Source of the DNA: Saccoglossus kowalevskii
Lineage: Eukaryota; Hemichordata; Enteropneusta; Harrimaniidae
Direction: 5' to 3'
DNA: 55,868 bases
NCBI RefSeq assembly: GCF_000003605.2
Contig: NW_003143305.1
Coordinates: forward strand, 221,571 to 277,438
Position numbers and translations under genes: made by a program. This document shows, piece after piece, positions 44,222 through 55,539 of this stretch (position 1 is its first letter; each line of letters starts with the position of its first letter). The notes under the pieces are model-generated. The model saw nothing but the letters and a program-made list of their open reading frames with translations, ran no database searches and had not been told where the DNA came from.

Positions 44222-44481
44222 GGACATTATTTTGACCCACCCACAAAATATAAGTGATGAGGTGCAGTCATCTAGCGGATCAGACCTAGAGGATAGCACA
44301 CATGAGCAAACTACAGGTGAGGTGTTTGTATAATAAGATACAAGTGAATAAGCAATTTTCTACATTACTATTTTGCCTTTTTCTGAATGTCAAAGCATTT
44401 CTCAATCAGGTCAAAAAAATGTTCCATTCAAGAAAAGAATGTTGGAAGTAGCAGAAGGTACATCAGCAGAGAAAGTAAAAG
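44222..44481 (+). CDS. two small exons of an unrecognised gene
   Basis: Exon 44222-44316 follows a TAG acceptor and reads H-Y-F-D-H-P-Q-N-I-S-D-E-V then S-G-S-D-L-E-D. It ends at GTGAGG in phase 1. Exon 44410-44481 (72 bases) follows AATCAG, reads Q-K-N-V-P-F-K-K-R-M-L-E-V-A-E-G, and ends at GTGAGT, again in phase 1. The phases join without a stop. The acidic serine-rich start followed by a basic helix resembles disordered N-termini of nuclear or transposon proteins. I find no third exon downstream before the MITE at 44544. Phase-compatible, consensus splice sites are the main support. Confidence 0.4.
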
Positions 44482-44543
44482 GTGAGTCATCAATAGGTGT
44501 TATTTATTTGTAACATGTTATAATCGCGTGTAGATCCTACATT

Positions 44544-44937
44544 AATGTAGCCTAGAATGCATGCGTCGGTTTCACTCGCCGTTCTCGCTACACTATCGTG
44601 TAGACACGCGCCCAGTAATTCCTAATTACCTATTCAGATTTATGCAAACGTCACAGAATATGGGCGGTAATACAGGGTCTCATTTGAATCTTGGGAGAAA
44701 AATAACCCATTGCTCCTTGGTTCGACCAGTTGATTGACAACTCAAACTATAAATCATGCTTCCCAATACGTGTTCTCCAGACTAGTGACAGCGCTCGCGG
44801 TGGCGTCAATAATAATTTAGCCAATGACATTCATGGTCAGTATAGGAGCAATAATTCGAAATTACTGGGCGCGTGCCAAGGCGTTATAGTGTAACGAGAC
44901 CGGCGAGTGAAACTGACGCATGTAACTGTTCTACATT
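44544..44937. mobile_element. 394-bp MITE with long terminal inverted repeats
   Basis: The left arm (44544-44638) contains ATGCGTCGGTTTCACTCGCC and ACGCGCCCAGTAATT. The right arm (44857-44937), read on the other strand, contains ATGCGTCAGTTTCACTCGCC and CACGCGCCCAGTAATTT. The arms match over about 80-90 bases at roughly 80 percent by eye, and the tips read AATGTAG on both sides. The centre (about 220 bases) has no coding content. A target duplication of TTA or TAA type is possible but not clear. It is a non-autonomous DNA transposon, perhaps mobilised by the nearby Harbinger. Confidence 0.75.
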
Positions 44938-45700
44938 TTAAGCTCCAACCAATGTTTGTCTCGCTTTGTAGGTTGTTTTCAATGAAATCTCTAACTTTAT
45001 TTTATCCTTGTTATCCAACTGACGAGACAACATCACTGTCTAATGCTATACATTTCATTGTCTGTCGTCGATATTGTCTGCGTTGACTGAACATGAATAG
45101 AACTGTAACCGTCTTGTGCACTCGGTAGTATTGTGTAACCTGCATTGTGATTGGGTCTTGCTTGAACAAGATGTAGGTAGGGCAACATACTACAAAGAAT
45201 AACAAAACTATGTAAAAATGATTAATATAGCAAAAATAATTAAAACATAATAAAAAATATTCAGACAGAATTCAATCAGATTGAAGTGCACACCTTTTTA
45301 TTGCAATTCAAAATCAACAGAACAACTGTATTACAGTTTACAACCATGAACAAAAAGTCAACCAGGTTTATCTTTTTAAAATTAGCAGACAAATAAATAA
45401 TTGTTAATTTAAAATTCACAAAGTGAAAACAGATATTCAAAACGTGCAGTATATATACAATAATATAACACAGGATAACCTAAATATGATTTAGTTCAGT
45501 CTCAAATACAAATACATTAAACTTGAAACAAAAAATTCATTGCAATTCGAATTTGTTTATTACCAGGAGTACAAACAATAAAAAAAAGGTTTTGTCGCAG
45601 TATAACTTGATTTGAATTAACCATTCTTAGAGCTGGTCAATGAAGACTGAGGGCATACTGAAATTGAAAGTTATGATGTAGAAACATTTTTTTTTAAATA
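44938..45700. other. no supported gene
   Basis: AT-rich. A 64-codon minus frame (45011-45205) has no motif. Confidence 0.4.
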
Positions 45701-47361
45701 CTACAAATGCCCCTTTAACTTATTTACAAAAAGGAATCCATAAAATTGTACAGTGCTTACAATGAAGGATAAAGTACTCAATGTTGTGCAAAAATACTCG
45801 AGTAAACTGTTTCTCACGGGTATTACAGTAGGATTACCAGCACCTTGATATGGTACATTTGGCACATCAAACTTGTCAATACCTTTCAATAGTTGTGGAT
45901 TAAAAGAAACATTGCTATCCTCACACATGTTGTGAAGTATACAGCATGTAGTAACAGTTATTGGAACATTATCTAGACGTAAATCATTTCTTTTCATCAA
46001 GCATCTCCATCGCCCCTTTAAACGCCCAAATGCATTTTCAACGACCACTCTTGCTCTACTAAGCCTATTGTTGAATCTTTCCTGATCTTGAGTTAGCTGC
46101 CATTGTCCGAAAATGGTTTCATCACAATGGGCATTAATGGATAAGCAGGATCAGCCAATATTACCGGTCGTATTTGGTGATCTTGATGTTTTTGCTCTGG
46201 AAACAAAGTACCATCTGTCAACTTGCTATGAATATGAGAGTTAGCAAATACTCTGGCATCGTGTACGCTACCAGCCCTACCTACATTTATATCAACAAAT
46301 TTACAAGAGCCTGTAAAATAACAGAATAAAATGACTTTCTGTTGAAACAGTCGCTGAGATTATTCTCTGGGGCAATAATTGGTACGTGGCATCCATCTAT
46401 TATAGCAACAGCATATGGGAAGCCCCACCTTTGCTAAAAACTGTCCATTGTTGCCTGAAAAATAATCGTACAAATCACATCACTGTAAAATTTAGGAAAA
46501 ATCCAGACATGAGAATAATAAATTAATAATATATGTGTGACCAATCCATTCAACAAACGAAAATATAACTACATATACTACCATTCAAGATGATTGATTC
46601 TCACTAGTCCTTATATAATATAAATAATAATTGAAATATAGAAATTGTATGCTAATTATAAACATTTTTGATTCAATAAACATTTAAATATCAACTTTAA
46701 CTACAGATTGTCCAATCAGCAGAAATAATAATTTTAGTGACGCCACATGAAAAATTACTGACAATAATTTTAACCCAGATTTTATTTTAACCACCTTCAG
46801 TAAAAAAACTTAATAAAATTCCACACGATGAAGAAGATGGAAATGTAGTTGAGGTTGCACCAAAGACATGCACAATTGTTGACCTACCAATTCCAAATAA
46901 ATGAGCAATAGTTCTGTAGTGTTGCTGCAATTCTCACGTCCACTGAGATGGCATATCGCATTCTAGTGTCTGATTTCTTTAAATATGGACGCAGTCGATC
47001 ACATATGTATCTCTGTTGATTCTGAAATGAAGTAAATTAAATTTATCAGTTTTCTAAAATATCCACATATTACGACATGAAACATTATAATAAAAAGCAG
47101 AAAGTTGAACATAAGCATCACCAAACATCGAATTAAAAATGCAATTTCAGCTTACCTAATGTTTTCAATAAAATCTTTGTTATCCCAGGTTGGTAAAACT
47201 ATCCTGTCCCACCAATGAGTACTCCTTGTACGAAGGACAGTTGTTGTTCGTAAGCCAGCTTCTTGTATGAAAAGTACAAATGAATATCTCAGTCGACGAC
47301 GTGCATTCATATAACGCTGTAATCGAATTCTTTGTTCAGTGATATATTGACGTGAGCGCAC
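45701..47361 (-). pseudogene. PIF/Harbinger transposase (HARBI1-type)
   Basis: Minus strand, several exons. The first open piece (47361-47156) has R-R-R-L-R-Y-S-F and T-H-W-W-D-R-I-V-L-P-T-W and ends at a GTAAGC donor. The second (47021-46800) has L-R-P-Y-L-K-K-S-D-T-R-M-R-Y-A-I-S-V and H-L-F-G-I-G-R-S-T-I-V, the helix-turn-helix, with one frame change. The third (46460-45701) has F-P-Y-A-V-A-I-I-D-G-C-H-V-P-I (first catalytic D), G-R-A-G-S-V-H-D-A-R-V-F, I-L-A-D-P-A-Y-P-L (second D) and V-V-V-E-N-A-F-G-R-L-K-G-R-W-R (E). The last ORF (46048-45701) is open. The DDE triad is present but split by frame changes near 46300 and 46110, so the copy is dead though recent enough to align along its whole length. 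Confidence 0.85.
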
Positions 47362-47478
47362 GGCAAATAGACGGATTATTCATTGTCTCTCGTGCTTGAA
47401 GATTCGTTATACTTATCAGCAAACTTAAATCCTTGACTGTCTGTCACTGGGCAACAAGGCTACGGTGGACACAACGAA

Positions 47479-47628
47479 CAGGTGTTTGGAAAAACAATAG
47501 GGGTAGTTTATACCATTGGTACCACTACTACTAAAACCCAGGTTCTAAAGCAGGGAGCGCTGGTACACTACTAAAATTCTAAATTGGTACATACTGGACC
47601 AAAGTACCTACAAATATCCAAACACCTG
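47479..47628. mobile_element. 150-bp element with perfect 12-bp inverted ends
   Basis: CAGGTGTTTGGA at 47479-47490 and its reverse complement at 47617-47628 bound a 150-bp segment that itself contains GGTACCACTACTACTAAAA and GGTACACTACTAAAATT-like direct repeats. It is the size and form of a small MITE. No clear target duplication is visible. Confidence 0.45.
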
Positions 47629-49225
47629 TAAAAGTATATAGGTAGAGTAGGTTAGTTAAGAGCTGCACCACGGGTAGTTGGGATGCCAAGCGGTGGGCAG
47701 TGTTAATACATAAGGGCAGAGAAGGATACAGATACTTCTGAAAAGCTTCACTTTTCCAATCCCCCATAAATTTAATCAACTCTGTTGGTATCCCACGAGG
47801 CACCTCCATGACTGGAACTATGAGTCGAGTAGTGGGATGTCATAGGAACGAGCGATTTTAACAGAGTGAGAAGCCTAGAGTTAAAGTGAGCTGAAAGTAT
47901 GGGTTAGCGAGTAGAGGGCTTAGTGAGGCCAAGCAGGTTGAGAGGAGTGACGAAACCGGGCAGAACGGGTGTCTCTCTGTAAGCGTGGCAGTGGCAAAAT
48001 TAGTTTCCTCTCCTTGGTCTGGATAGTTTTAGACCATCAAATAATCAGCCCCATGTAAACTCCGAAAGTCTTGATGAGTGACCTGTCAAAACTTTGAGCT
48101 GTCTTCGGCAGTACATTGGATTTTCTCAGTAATGCAACAAATAGTAACAAACAAATAGCCCAGAATACTTTATCGTCAGTCAGAGTTAAGTTTAGTTGGG
48201 AATGGATACCCAGCAAGATCGGTGGTGTATTGGTACTGCCTAACAGAGGACAATGCCAGACGTCTGGCAAGAAAGGCAGCATACCGACAGACGACAGAGG
48301 ACTACAGGATCAACTGGGACAAGAGTATAGCCATGCTCTAAGCAAAATGAAAGGTAGACCCTGCGGTGGGTTGCATAATTCTCGCATTGCTGCCATGACG
48401 ATAGGGTGGCGAAAGGTATCACTATTATTATTAGCCAGTGCTACCTGGCTATCTGTATAAATAACGACAGAATGGTTTCGCTAATATGGTGCCCAACGTT
48501 TGGCTGCTAACAGGATTTATAGAACTTCTTTATGGTTAATGTGCAGCGAGGCTGTGGCCGGCCAGTCAGTGTGCCAGGCAACATATTGCCAGTCCCCGCG
48601 ATGTGTACATCAGTAATAGGACGTGGATCAATGAATTTGTGGCAACCATTAAATACTTTTAAATATGATAGCCATCATTTGATATTCACTTGGCAGTCGT
48701 TGAAGAGTCGGATTTTATGGGATGCTTGCTTGAGCTGGTTCATGTCATCCAGTATGCACCAGAGGAAAGTTCTACCTCCTTTGACAACATGACAAGCCCA
48801 GGCCAGTTTACCGGCAATAGAAATTGCAGCTGGTGCCCAGCAAAAATTATGAAACTCATTGGCGACAATTGTAGCGTAAGGTTAACCGTGTCAATTTCAA
48901 TACCCAGGAAAGTGAGCTTTTGTGAGGATCCCACTACCTTATGCCAGGCTATACGAATACCAAGCCGTCTTAGAAGTTGAAGCAGCGTGTTGAGGGCAGT
49001 GTCACACTCGTCATATGTTTTTGAAATGATCAAAAAGTCATCCAAGTAGGCCACCATAGCCTCATAACCCGGCTTAGCCATCATGTGACGGACGCTTTGG
49101 GTTAGTCTGTGAAAAATGCCTGGGGAGCGTCGAAGTTGAAGCTGGCACGCGTTGAAAGTGTGATGTCTCGTGATGGGTAGGACGTTGACAACTTTGTGGT
49201 GCTTGGTTATGTACGCCAAGCTGAT
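47579..49225 (-). mobile_element. DIRS-like tyrosine-recombinase retrotransposon, degenerate
   Basis: Minus strand. The 159-codon frame 49219-48740 is a reverse transcriptase: L-Q-L-R-R-S-P-G-I-F-H-R-L, then Y-L-D-D-F-L-I-I-S (catalytic Y-x-D-D), I-A-W-H-K and L-T-F-L-G-I-E-I-D. A degenerate RNase H region follows (48740-48430). Then come pieces of a tyrosine recombinase: Y-L-S-F-C-L-E-H-G (48422-48240), L-L-L-F-V-A-L-L-R-K-S-N (48282-48037) and G-I-P-T-E-L-I-K-F-M-G-D-W-K-S with the expected Tyr (47809-47579). RT, RNase H and YR in this order are diagnostic of DIRS-like elements. Frame changes near 48280 and 47830 disable the recombinase. The 5' end is cut at about 49225. Confidence 0.8.
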
Positions 49226-49246
49226 GGAGAAAATGCCAGCGGTGTC

Positions 49247-49982
49247 CTACACAATCAGTGACAATAGATCAAAAACTGGATGGAATTTCAGTGGACCCAA
49301 GAACACTGACTCTGACGAGGTGTAGTAATGGTCGAATACGTCAGTTGTGTTTGAAGCATTGTTATATGTTGTAGTAATACAAAAGTAGCACCATTCTTGG
49401 CAACAGTCTAACAAGCGAGCTAAACTTGGTTCTGTTTCGAATAAAATGTAGTAAGCGTACCATCTGTTTGAAATCAATGAGAAGAGAGAAGGAATGGAAT
49501 GTACATTTGTTTCGGATTCACTGCTGGAATACGACACACAGCTCCACAAGTGATTGAGAAGTTCTCGTACATCAAACTCTTTCAAAAAACCCTGGCATGT
49601 GTCTTTGATTAGCATGGAAGTGCCATTTCGGACACAATGGGGCTAGTTGAAAGATTCTTTTCAATCATGTATATTTTACTTTGTGGAACTATATTTGCTT
49701 TTAGGTCTGCAACATTACAGATAATCGAGTGTCCATGGAAAGTTCTGATACCACCCCCAGATGTAGCATTTCAAAGCCCCCACAGTCACGCAACTGGGAA
49801 AACCCTACATACTCTCCATTTCCATTGTGTAGTCTTTCATTGGAAGTCAACTTTTCAATCATTTCTTTGGCACTGCTTTCTGCATTCAACTGAATTTTCT
49901 TATATCCCAATCCCATTTTGTGAAAGATTTGTTTTTCAGCTTCGTTTGGTATTTTGGACGCACAGCGGTCCGACAGACACAA
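49247..49982 (-). pseudogene. N-terminal exons of a HECT-associated (G2E3-like) family protein, partial
   Basis: The minus frame 49982-49701 contains I-P-N-E-A-E-K-Q-I-F, G-L-G-Y-K-K-I-Q-L-N and L-R-D-C-G-G-F-E-M-L-H-L-G. A G-L-G-x-K-x-I...C-G-G-(Y/F)-E-x-L module is the region before the HECT domain in multicopy G2E3-like E3 ligases of fish and invertebrates, as I remember it. A second minus frame (49615-49247, 122 codons, open) reads C-Q-G-F-L-K-E-F-D-V-R-E-L-L and Y-S-S-S-E-S-E and may be the next exon. No HECT catalytic domain or its active cysteine is present in the window. It is cut by the DIRS-like element at its 3' side. Confidence 0.4.
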
Positions 49983-50309
49983 GAAATGGCCTGTCCAAAT
50001 ACATTTTACATCTTTGTAATAAAGATATACATTAAAGTGAAGTTTTACATTATTTTGAGGATCTGTACCTCACTGTAGAGAAGCTATTCATGACTGAAAT
50101 TGTATACATTACTGTAAAAAGATACATGTAATACATTATTGTAAGATCTCGCACAATGTACCCCATTGTACAGAAGTTATACACTACCTAGAAGATTTAC
50201 ACCATACTGAAAATTTTATGTTACAATTTTAGGGAAACTTGCCCATTTTTTTATATGGAAATTGAGCTTATTTTTTCTAATAGCAATATGGAATTCAATA
50301 TTCTGGATA

Positions 50310-53300
50310 TTTTATAAGAATCTTTGATACGCCATTAAACTCAGTTTTTGTGTTTTGCAGCTTGATATATAGATATAGCGTTTAGCCACAAGTATTACAA
50401 AATTTAGCAATACAGAAAATTGTTCTTCTCCCAGAATAATTTGTTTTGCATTGGGAATATCAAGAAGCCCTAAATGTCTTCCCCACAACATATACATACC
50501 CAGAACTCCATAACAAATTCACAATTATAAAATGAAAAGTGTATTAAAGTTTCTTTTTCTCTTCGCCGCAAAAAGTAAATTTCTCAGTTTCTACTCTTGG
50601 TGGCACCATTTTGGACAGAATAACATTAGTGGGTAATACATTGTGCAATATCTTAAATTGGACGGTTCTTACTCTATTATCAATTGTCACTTTATGAGTA
50701 AGCTGGTACAATGGATCCCAACATTCAATATGTTCATTGAATAAAAGAGTGTAATACATTTCAGACCTGGGAGGAATAAAATAAAAATCTACAAAGCATT
50801 TGGTTACATTTCTGGTGTTAGTCTTTAATTCCCCTTAATACTGCTCCAACTCTGAAAAAAGTTTCCCTATTTTAAAATTAGCAATATTGTTTGCAGTAAT
50901 AGAATTTCTCCATACTCGTGGTACGGCATTAGTAAGACTAACACATAATAGACTGTGCAACTCCCATTGCCCTCACATCCTCCCTACCAAAATATTGCTA
51001 TTTTTCTTGAATAGCTGCCCCACATACATAATTCCGGCTCTAATAAATTTTTTACATATATGTTGATTGTTCCAAATTACTTGTTTTAACAATAATTTCT
51101 CATTATCGTTGCCCAACTGATTAGCTTCTGACCACACATGTAGCATGTTTTTAAAGAAGCCAGATAGTTTAACTGACAATATTTGAACCTTAAAATTACT
51201 TTACAGTAGAACTTCCACCTACTTTTCCTACTTCACTTTCCAACACTGTCCTCCAGGGATATTTAATATTTGTATCGCAAAACCTCTGGATCCAATTAAT
51301 ACGCTGTGCCTTATAAATTGCTCCTATGTCAGGCATGGTTAACCCTACTTTATCCACAGCACCTATCATTGTTTGTCGAGCAGTTTTGTCCGGCCCACTC
51401 CAAAGGAATTTGAAAATTAATTTATTTACATCCCTGAGACCATGTGTCGGAAAATCTATCATGTTCATAACATATTGAATTCTCGAAATAGCCATACTCT
51501 TAATAATTTAAATCTTGCCATATATAGTTAAATCTCTAGATTTCCAGAAATTTAGACTAATTCTGAGTTTTTCCAACTGTTCTGCCAGATTCAGATCAAG
51601 TGCCTTATTTTTATTATAGGACACATAAATGCCTACAATTTTAATTCGACTTTCTGGCCACTTGACTCTCAGTGGTTTTTCTTTACAATCTTTATTTTTC
51701 CCTTACCACATTGCTTCATTTTCGTTAATATTAACCTTGAGGCCTGATAGACTCTCAAAGCTTTCTAACAACTAGAAAACATTCTCCCCAGATTTTACAT
51801 CTTCAACATAACATGTGAGGTCATCTGCAAATGACACATTTTTAATTTCTTAATTTTCTATCTCTATAACTCTGATGCCTTTATCGGATCTAAGATTTAT
51901 TAGGAAAATTTCCAGGGCAAGAACAAACAGTAATGGGGAGATGCAATCTCCCTGTTTGACTCCCCTGGCAAGCTTGAAGTACCCGGTGACTGCCTCTATT
52001 CATAACGCAACTTTGGTAGTTGCTTTATAATGCTTTTATCCAGCTTATGAAATTCTGACCAAAATTTAACTGTTTAATACCTTGAATAAGCAAGACCAAT
52101 CTAATGAATCGAAGGCTTTTTCTAGATCTATTTGTTATTAAAATGCCAGATATATTAATTTCGTCTGTATAGTTCATCACCCCTTCAATTAATCTTATTG
52201 CGTCTCCAATAAACCTAAAAATAAAATAAAATAAAAATTGTATAGTCCACATTCAAGAGCGTTACTGGTCCCCAATTACGAATGAATCTTTTGTCTTTAC
52301 CTTTTGTCTCGATTAGGGAGATAACCCCTTGCCTCTGTGATGGTGAGAATTCTCCCTTCTCAAATGTAGCGTTAAACGAATCTATCATATAAGGCTTTAA
52401 GATTGGCCAGAATTGTTTATAAAATTCGCACGTTATCTCATCATTACCAGGGGTTTCATTAACCTGCATAGATTTTATCACCCTTTCAGCTTCCTCCTCA
52501 GTTATTGGCCCATCACACATTTTTGATTTGTTTTCAACCATCTTGGGAATTTCAGGATTATTAAAAAACATATTTTCATTCCTGATAATATTCTCTTTAT
52601 TCTTTTCTAGTTTACTGGAGTATAAGATCATGTAGAACTGTTTTATCTCTTTGTTTATTTCATCTTGCTCACTTATCTCTACACCATCTTCCCTGGTATT
52701 TTATTTAACAGCCTTTTATTGTTATTGTATTTCTCCATTTGAAAAAAATATTTTGTGTTTTTCTCTCCTAATTCTACCCTGTTTCACCTAGATCTAATCA
52801 TTAATCCTTCAATTTTCTGTTCAAATTCTTCCTCCAATTTTTCTTTAACTCTGTCTCTCTGTGTAATTAGTTCCTCAGTTGGCTTATTGCTCATTTTTGC
52901 TATTTCTGTTAATTCCTTTTTTAATTGTAACACTTTTTGTTTTCGTACAGCAGCTTGAATTTTACCAAATCTCATTGATTCTTATTTAATTTAAAATTTT
53001 ATCCAATCCCACTTCACCCCAGGATCCTGAATATCTACTCCTTCCTGTGCCCAGTTTGTCCTCAATCAAAGATACTTATTATCTCTCAAGAAACTATTGT
53101 TTAGTTTCCAGTAAGATGGCCCACGGCCACTTCCCTCCCATGACATTTCAAGAGTAACTGCTTAATTATGAAATTGTCAAGTCTACTTTGCACTACTTCA
53201 GGGTGGAAGCGTCTCCAAGTATAATTTTTTTGTCTGCATTTCTCACCCTCCATATATCAATTAAGCCAAATGACTTCATTATTTCTTTTATTAGTTTTTT

Positions 53301-53990
53301 GCATTTTTTCAGGGTGTTGGATTTCCCCCTTTATGATCATTTTTCAGATCCATCATAATGTTAATATTGGGGTCTTGAACATATTCTTTTAGTTAAATAT
53401 CGCCTTCAAAGATAACATATGATTAACTTCGTCGTTTGGTGCAGACGAGTTCACAATTACAAACTGTTTCTGAGCGATGTTAACATCTGTGATTAGAAAT
53501 CTCCCTTTAGGATCGTTTGTTACGGTATTAATGTTGAAATCTACACCCTAAACACGGTGAGGACTCCCCTGCTATTGCTGGAGCCATGCGAAAAATCTTT
53601 AGCTGAGATGCCCAGTTTTATCAGTACTGTGAGTTTTCTGTAACATAATTATGTTTCAGGATTTGTTTCTTTAAGCCATTTAAACATTTTTTCCGCTTTT
53701 TTATCTTATATAGACTTACAAACTTTATATTAGAGCCCATAACGTGCCTGATTTTTCTGTCAGTATGAACACAGTGACAACCACAAAGTACCTCAAGTTT
53801 TCAACTCATTTTTTAACAATAAAACACTTAACTAAATACAGAGTAAACCTCTATGAAACAAAACTCAAACAATAATTAAAAGAAACTCTTACTCCATAGG
53901 CCCAAACACGGTTCAGTGAAACCACGGAACAAGACATTGGGTAGCCTAACAAAAAATGGCTTACAATTTCAAAACAATATCCAAACAAAC
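50310..53990 (-). pseudogene. L1/Tx1-like LINE ORF2 (endonuclease-RT)
   Basis: Minus strand, in many frames. The end of the AP endonuclease is seen as Y-T-W-R-R-F-H-P-E-V-V-Q-S-R-L-D (about 53225-53175). A coiled linker is at 52975-52784. The RT starts with M-Q-V-N-E-T-P-G-N-D-E-I and Q-R-Q-G-V-I-S-L-I-E-T-K-G-K-D (52480-52280). The catalytic block V-S-F-A-D-D-L-T is near 51820, and V-K-Q-G-D-C-I-S-P-L-L-F near 51940. The thumb region is at 51495-51196. The C-terminal region has V-Q-F-K-I-L-H-N-V-L-P-T-N and F-T-F-C-G-E-E (50759-50560), ending near 50310. F-A-D-D is the RT active site. More than ten frameshifts and stops show long inactivity. Clade placement (L1 superfamily, Tx1-like) is from motif wording. 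Confidence 0.8.
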
Positions 53991-54070
53991 AGAACGCCTT
54001 CCCAGTCACACACTATTATTGTATACAACTGTGTTCGACATGTTTACATTTCATTACTAACCGATTATTG

Positions 54071-55188
54071 TTAACTCCGACTCTGTCTTCGATCAGCTAT
54101 TTCTCCTCCTGTGTATCTATGTCCATCTATGAGCACGACGCCATTAGAAAACCGCACTTTATGACTTTTATCGAAGGCTTCCTTTATCAAGGGCCTCATT
54201 TTCTTCTTTTTTGTGTAATCCAACTCACAAAGGTCCTCCTTTACATAGATACCGCTTCCCTCGAATTTCGATTTATTCATGAGAGTTTCACGGCGTGTGG
54301 GTCGTCGAAGAAATTTGGTAATTATATGGCGCGGACGGTTTTGTGCTTGTTGGCCAATGCGATGTGCGTACTCTACTTCTCCTTTTTTCTATGTTGAAAA
54401 TTTTGCCTAGCACTTTTTTCAACATTTCCATTGGGTTTTCCCCTTGTCTTTTTTTGATACCTCCGAATCTAAGATTGAAGCCGCGACAATATCTTTGTAA
54501 CCTTGATTTCCTTCAACTCTGTGTCCATTCGTTCTAGATCTATCTGCGTTTCCTTGTAGTCTAGGTTATTCACTGTCTCTATGATTCCCTCCATTTGATC
54601 TTGGAACTTGGTCTGTTGTTCTTCTAAGCCTTTCTAAAGATTCTTGAATCTCTCTGTTGTGTGCATCAGTCTTTCTATCCAACCTTTTCAGTAGAGTGAA
54701 CACCATTTCGATTGTTATTTTCTCCCACGCAGTAATCGTCGCTTTCTTCACTGTGGTCTTCGCGCGGAGGGTTATTTGTTGACTGTGATGTGTTTCCTCG
54801 TGGTAACATATTTTGAGAACTGTCCTTCCCGGATTTCTTTGCCTTATTTCCCGAACCAATGTAGACTCTCACTCAAACTTCATGACCTCTGACCTCCAAA
54901 TATGACTGTTGCCTTTTTTTTTGACTTTCCCTGTCAATCTCTGGGTCGTACTCTTGAAGGACCTAACTGAGAGCGAAATAACAGGTTTCGTTCAGTTCTG
55001 GCGTCACGGGCAAACGTTTTGGCACATACTGATCGAGGCATACCCAAAACGTTACCTGCCTGTCCATCTTTCGCCGTTTCTCTGCAAAGATCGCGAATAC
55101 TTACGCGATCACCGTTCCGCGTTACTCCGAGGCCTATCAACTCGCCGTCAGTCATGGACAGAACGGTATCGTCACTTAAACGTAACAT
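54071..55188 (-). pseudogene. LINE ORF1 (SAM-like N-terminus, coiled region, RNA-binding C-terminus)
   Basis: The minus frame 55188-54934 begins M-L-R-L-S-D-D-T-V, then T-D-G-E-L-I-G-L-G-V-T-R-N-G-D-R-V. This is a small helical, SAM-like module seen at the start of some invertebrate retroelement ORF1 proteins. A Lys/Asn/Glu-rich region (54872-54566) includes L-L-K-R-L-D-R-K-T-D-A-H-N-R-E-I and would form a coiled coil. The last piece (54280-54071) reads S-G-I-Y-V-K-E-D-L, I-K-E-A-F-D-K-S-H-K-V-R-F and L-I-D-G-H-R-Y-T, like the C-terminal domain of L1 ORF1. The three pieces are in different frames. It directly precedes ORF2 on the same strand. Confidence 0.65.
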
Positions 55189-55294
55189 TCGCCCTCTATA
55201 TACTAGAATGAGTAAATCATATACTAGTAAGAGTGAATAATTTACTGACGGATAAACAAGTAATAGAGTGCGCGCATTGTATAACTACGAATTT

Positions 55295-55530
55295 ATATAA
55301 AATAATTAAATAGCGAATGTACATAAAACAATAGAATATGATAATGAAATAGCGAGTGTACATAAAATAATAGTATTTGATAATAACGAAATAGCGAATG
55401 TACATTAAATAATACTATTTAAAAATGACGTATGTACATAAAATAGTAATAGACAATAAAATGACGAGTGCTCAAAATGTAATATCGTTTTGTAGTAGTA
55501 GTATAACGAATGTACATAGAATAATAGTGG
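55295..55530. repeat. tandem array, about 42-bp unit
   Basis: The phrase (A)GCGAATGTACATAAAATAAT followed by AGTATTTGATAATAACGAAAT recurs about five times with substitutions (55312, 55355, 55396, 55429, 55507). It sits just upstream of LINE ORF1 on that element's strand, where L1-type elements often have 5' UTR tandem monomers. Confidence 0.7.
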
Positions 55531-55539
55531 TTGCTAGTA

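Noticed and set aside
52755-52958. Plus-strand Ser/Asn/Phe-rich frame
   Set aside because: Shadow of the minus-strand coiled linker of the LINE ORF2.
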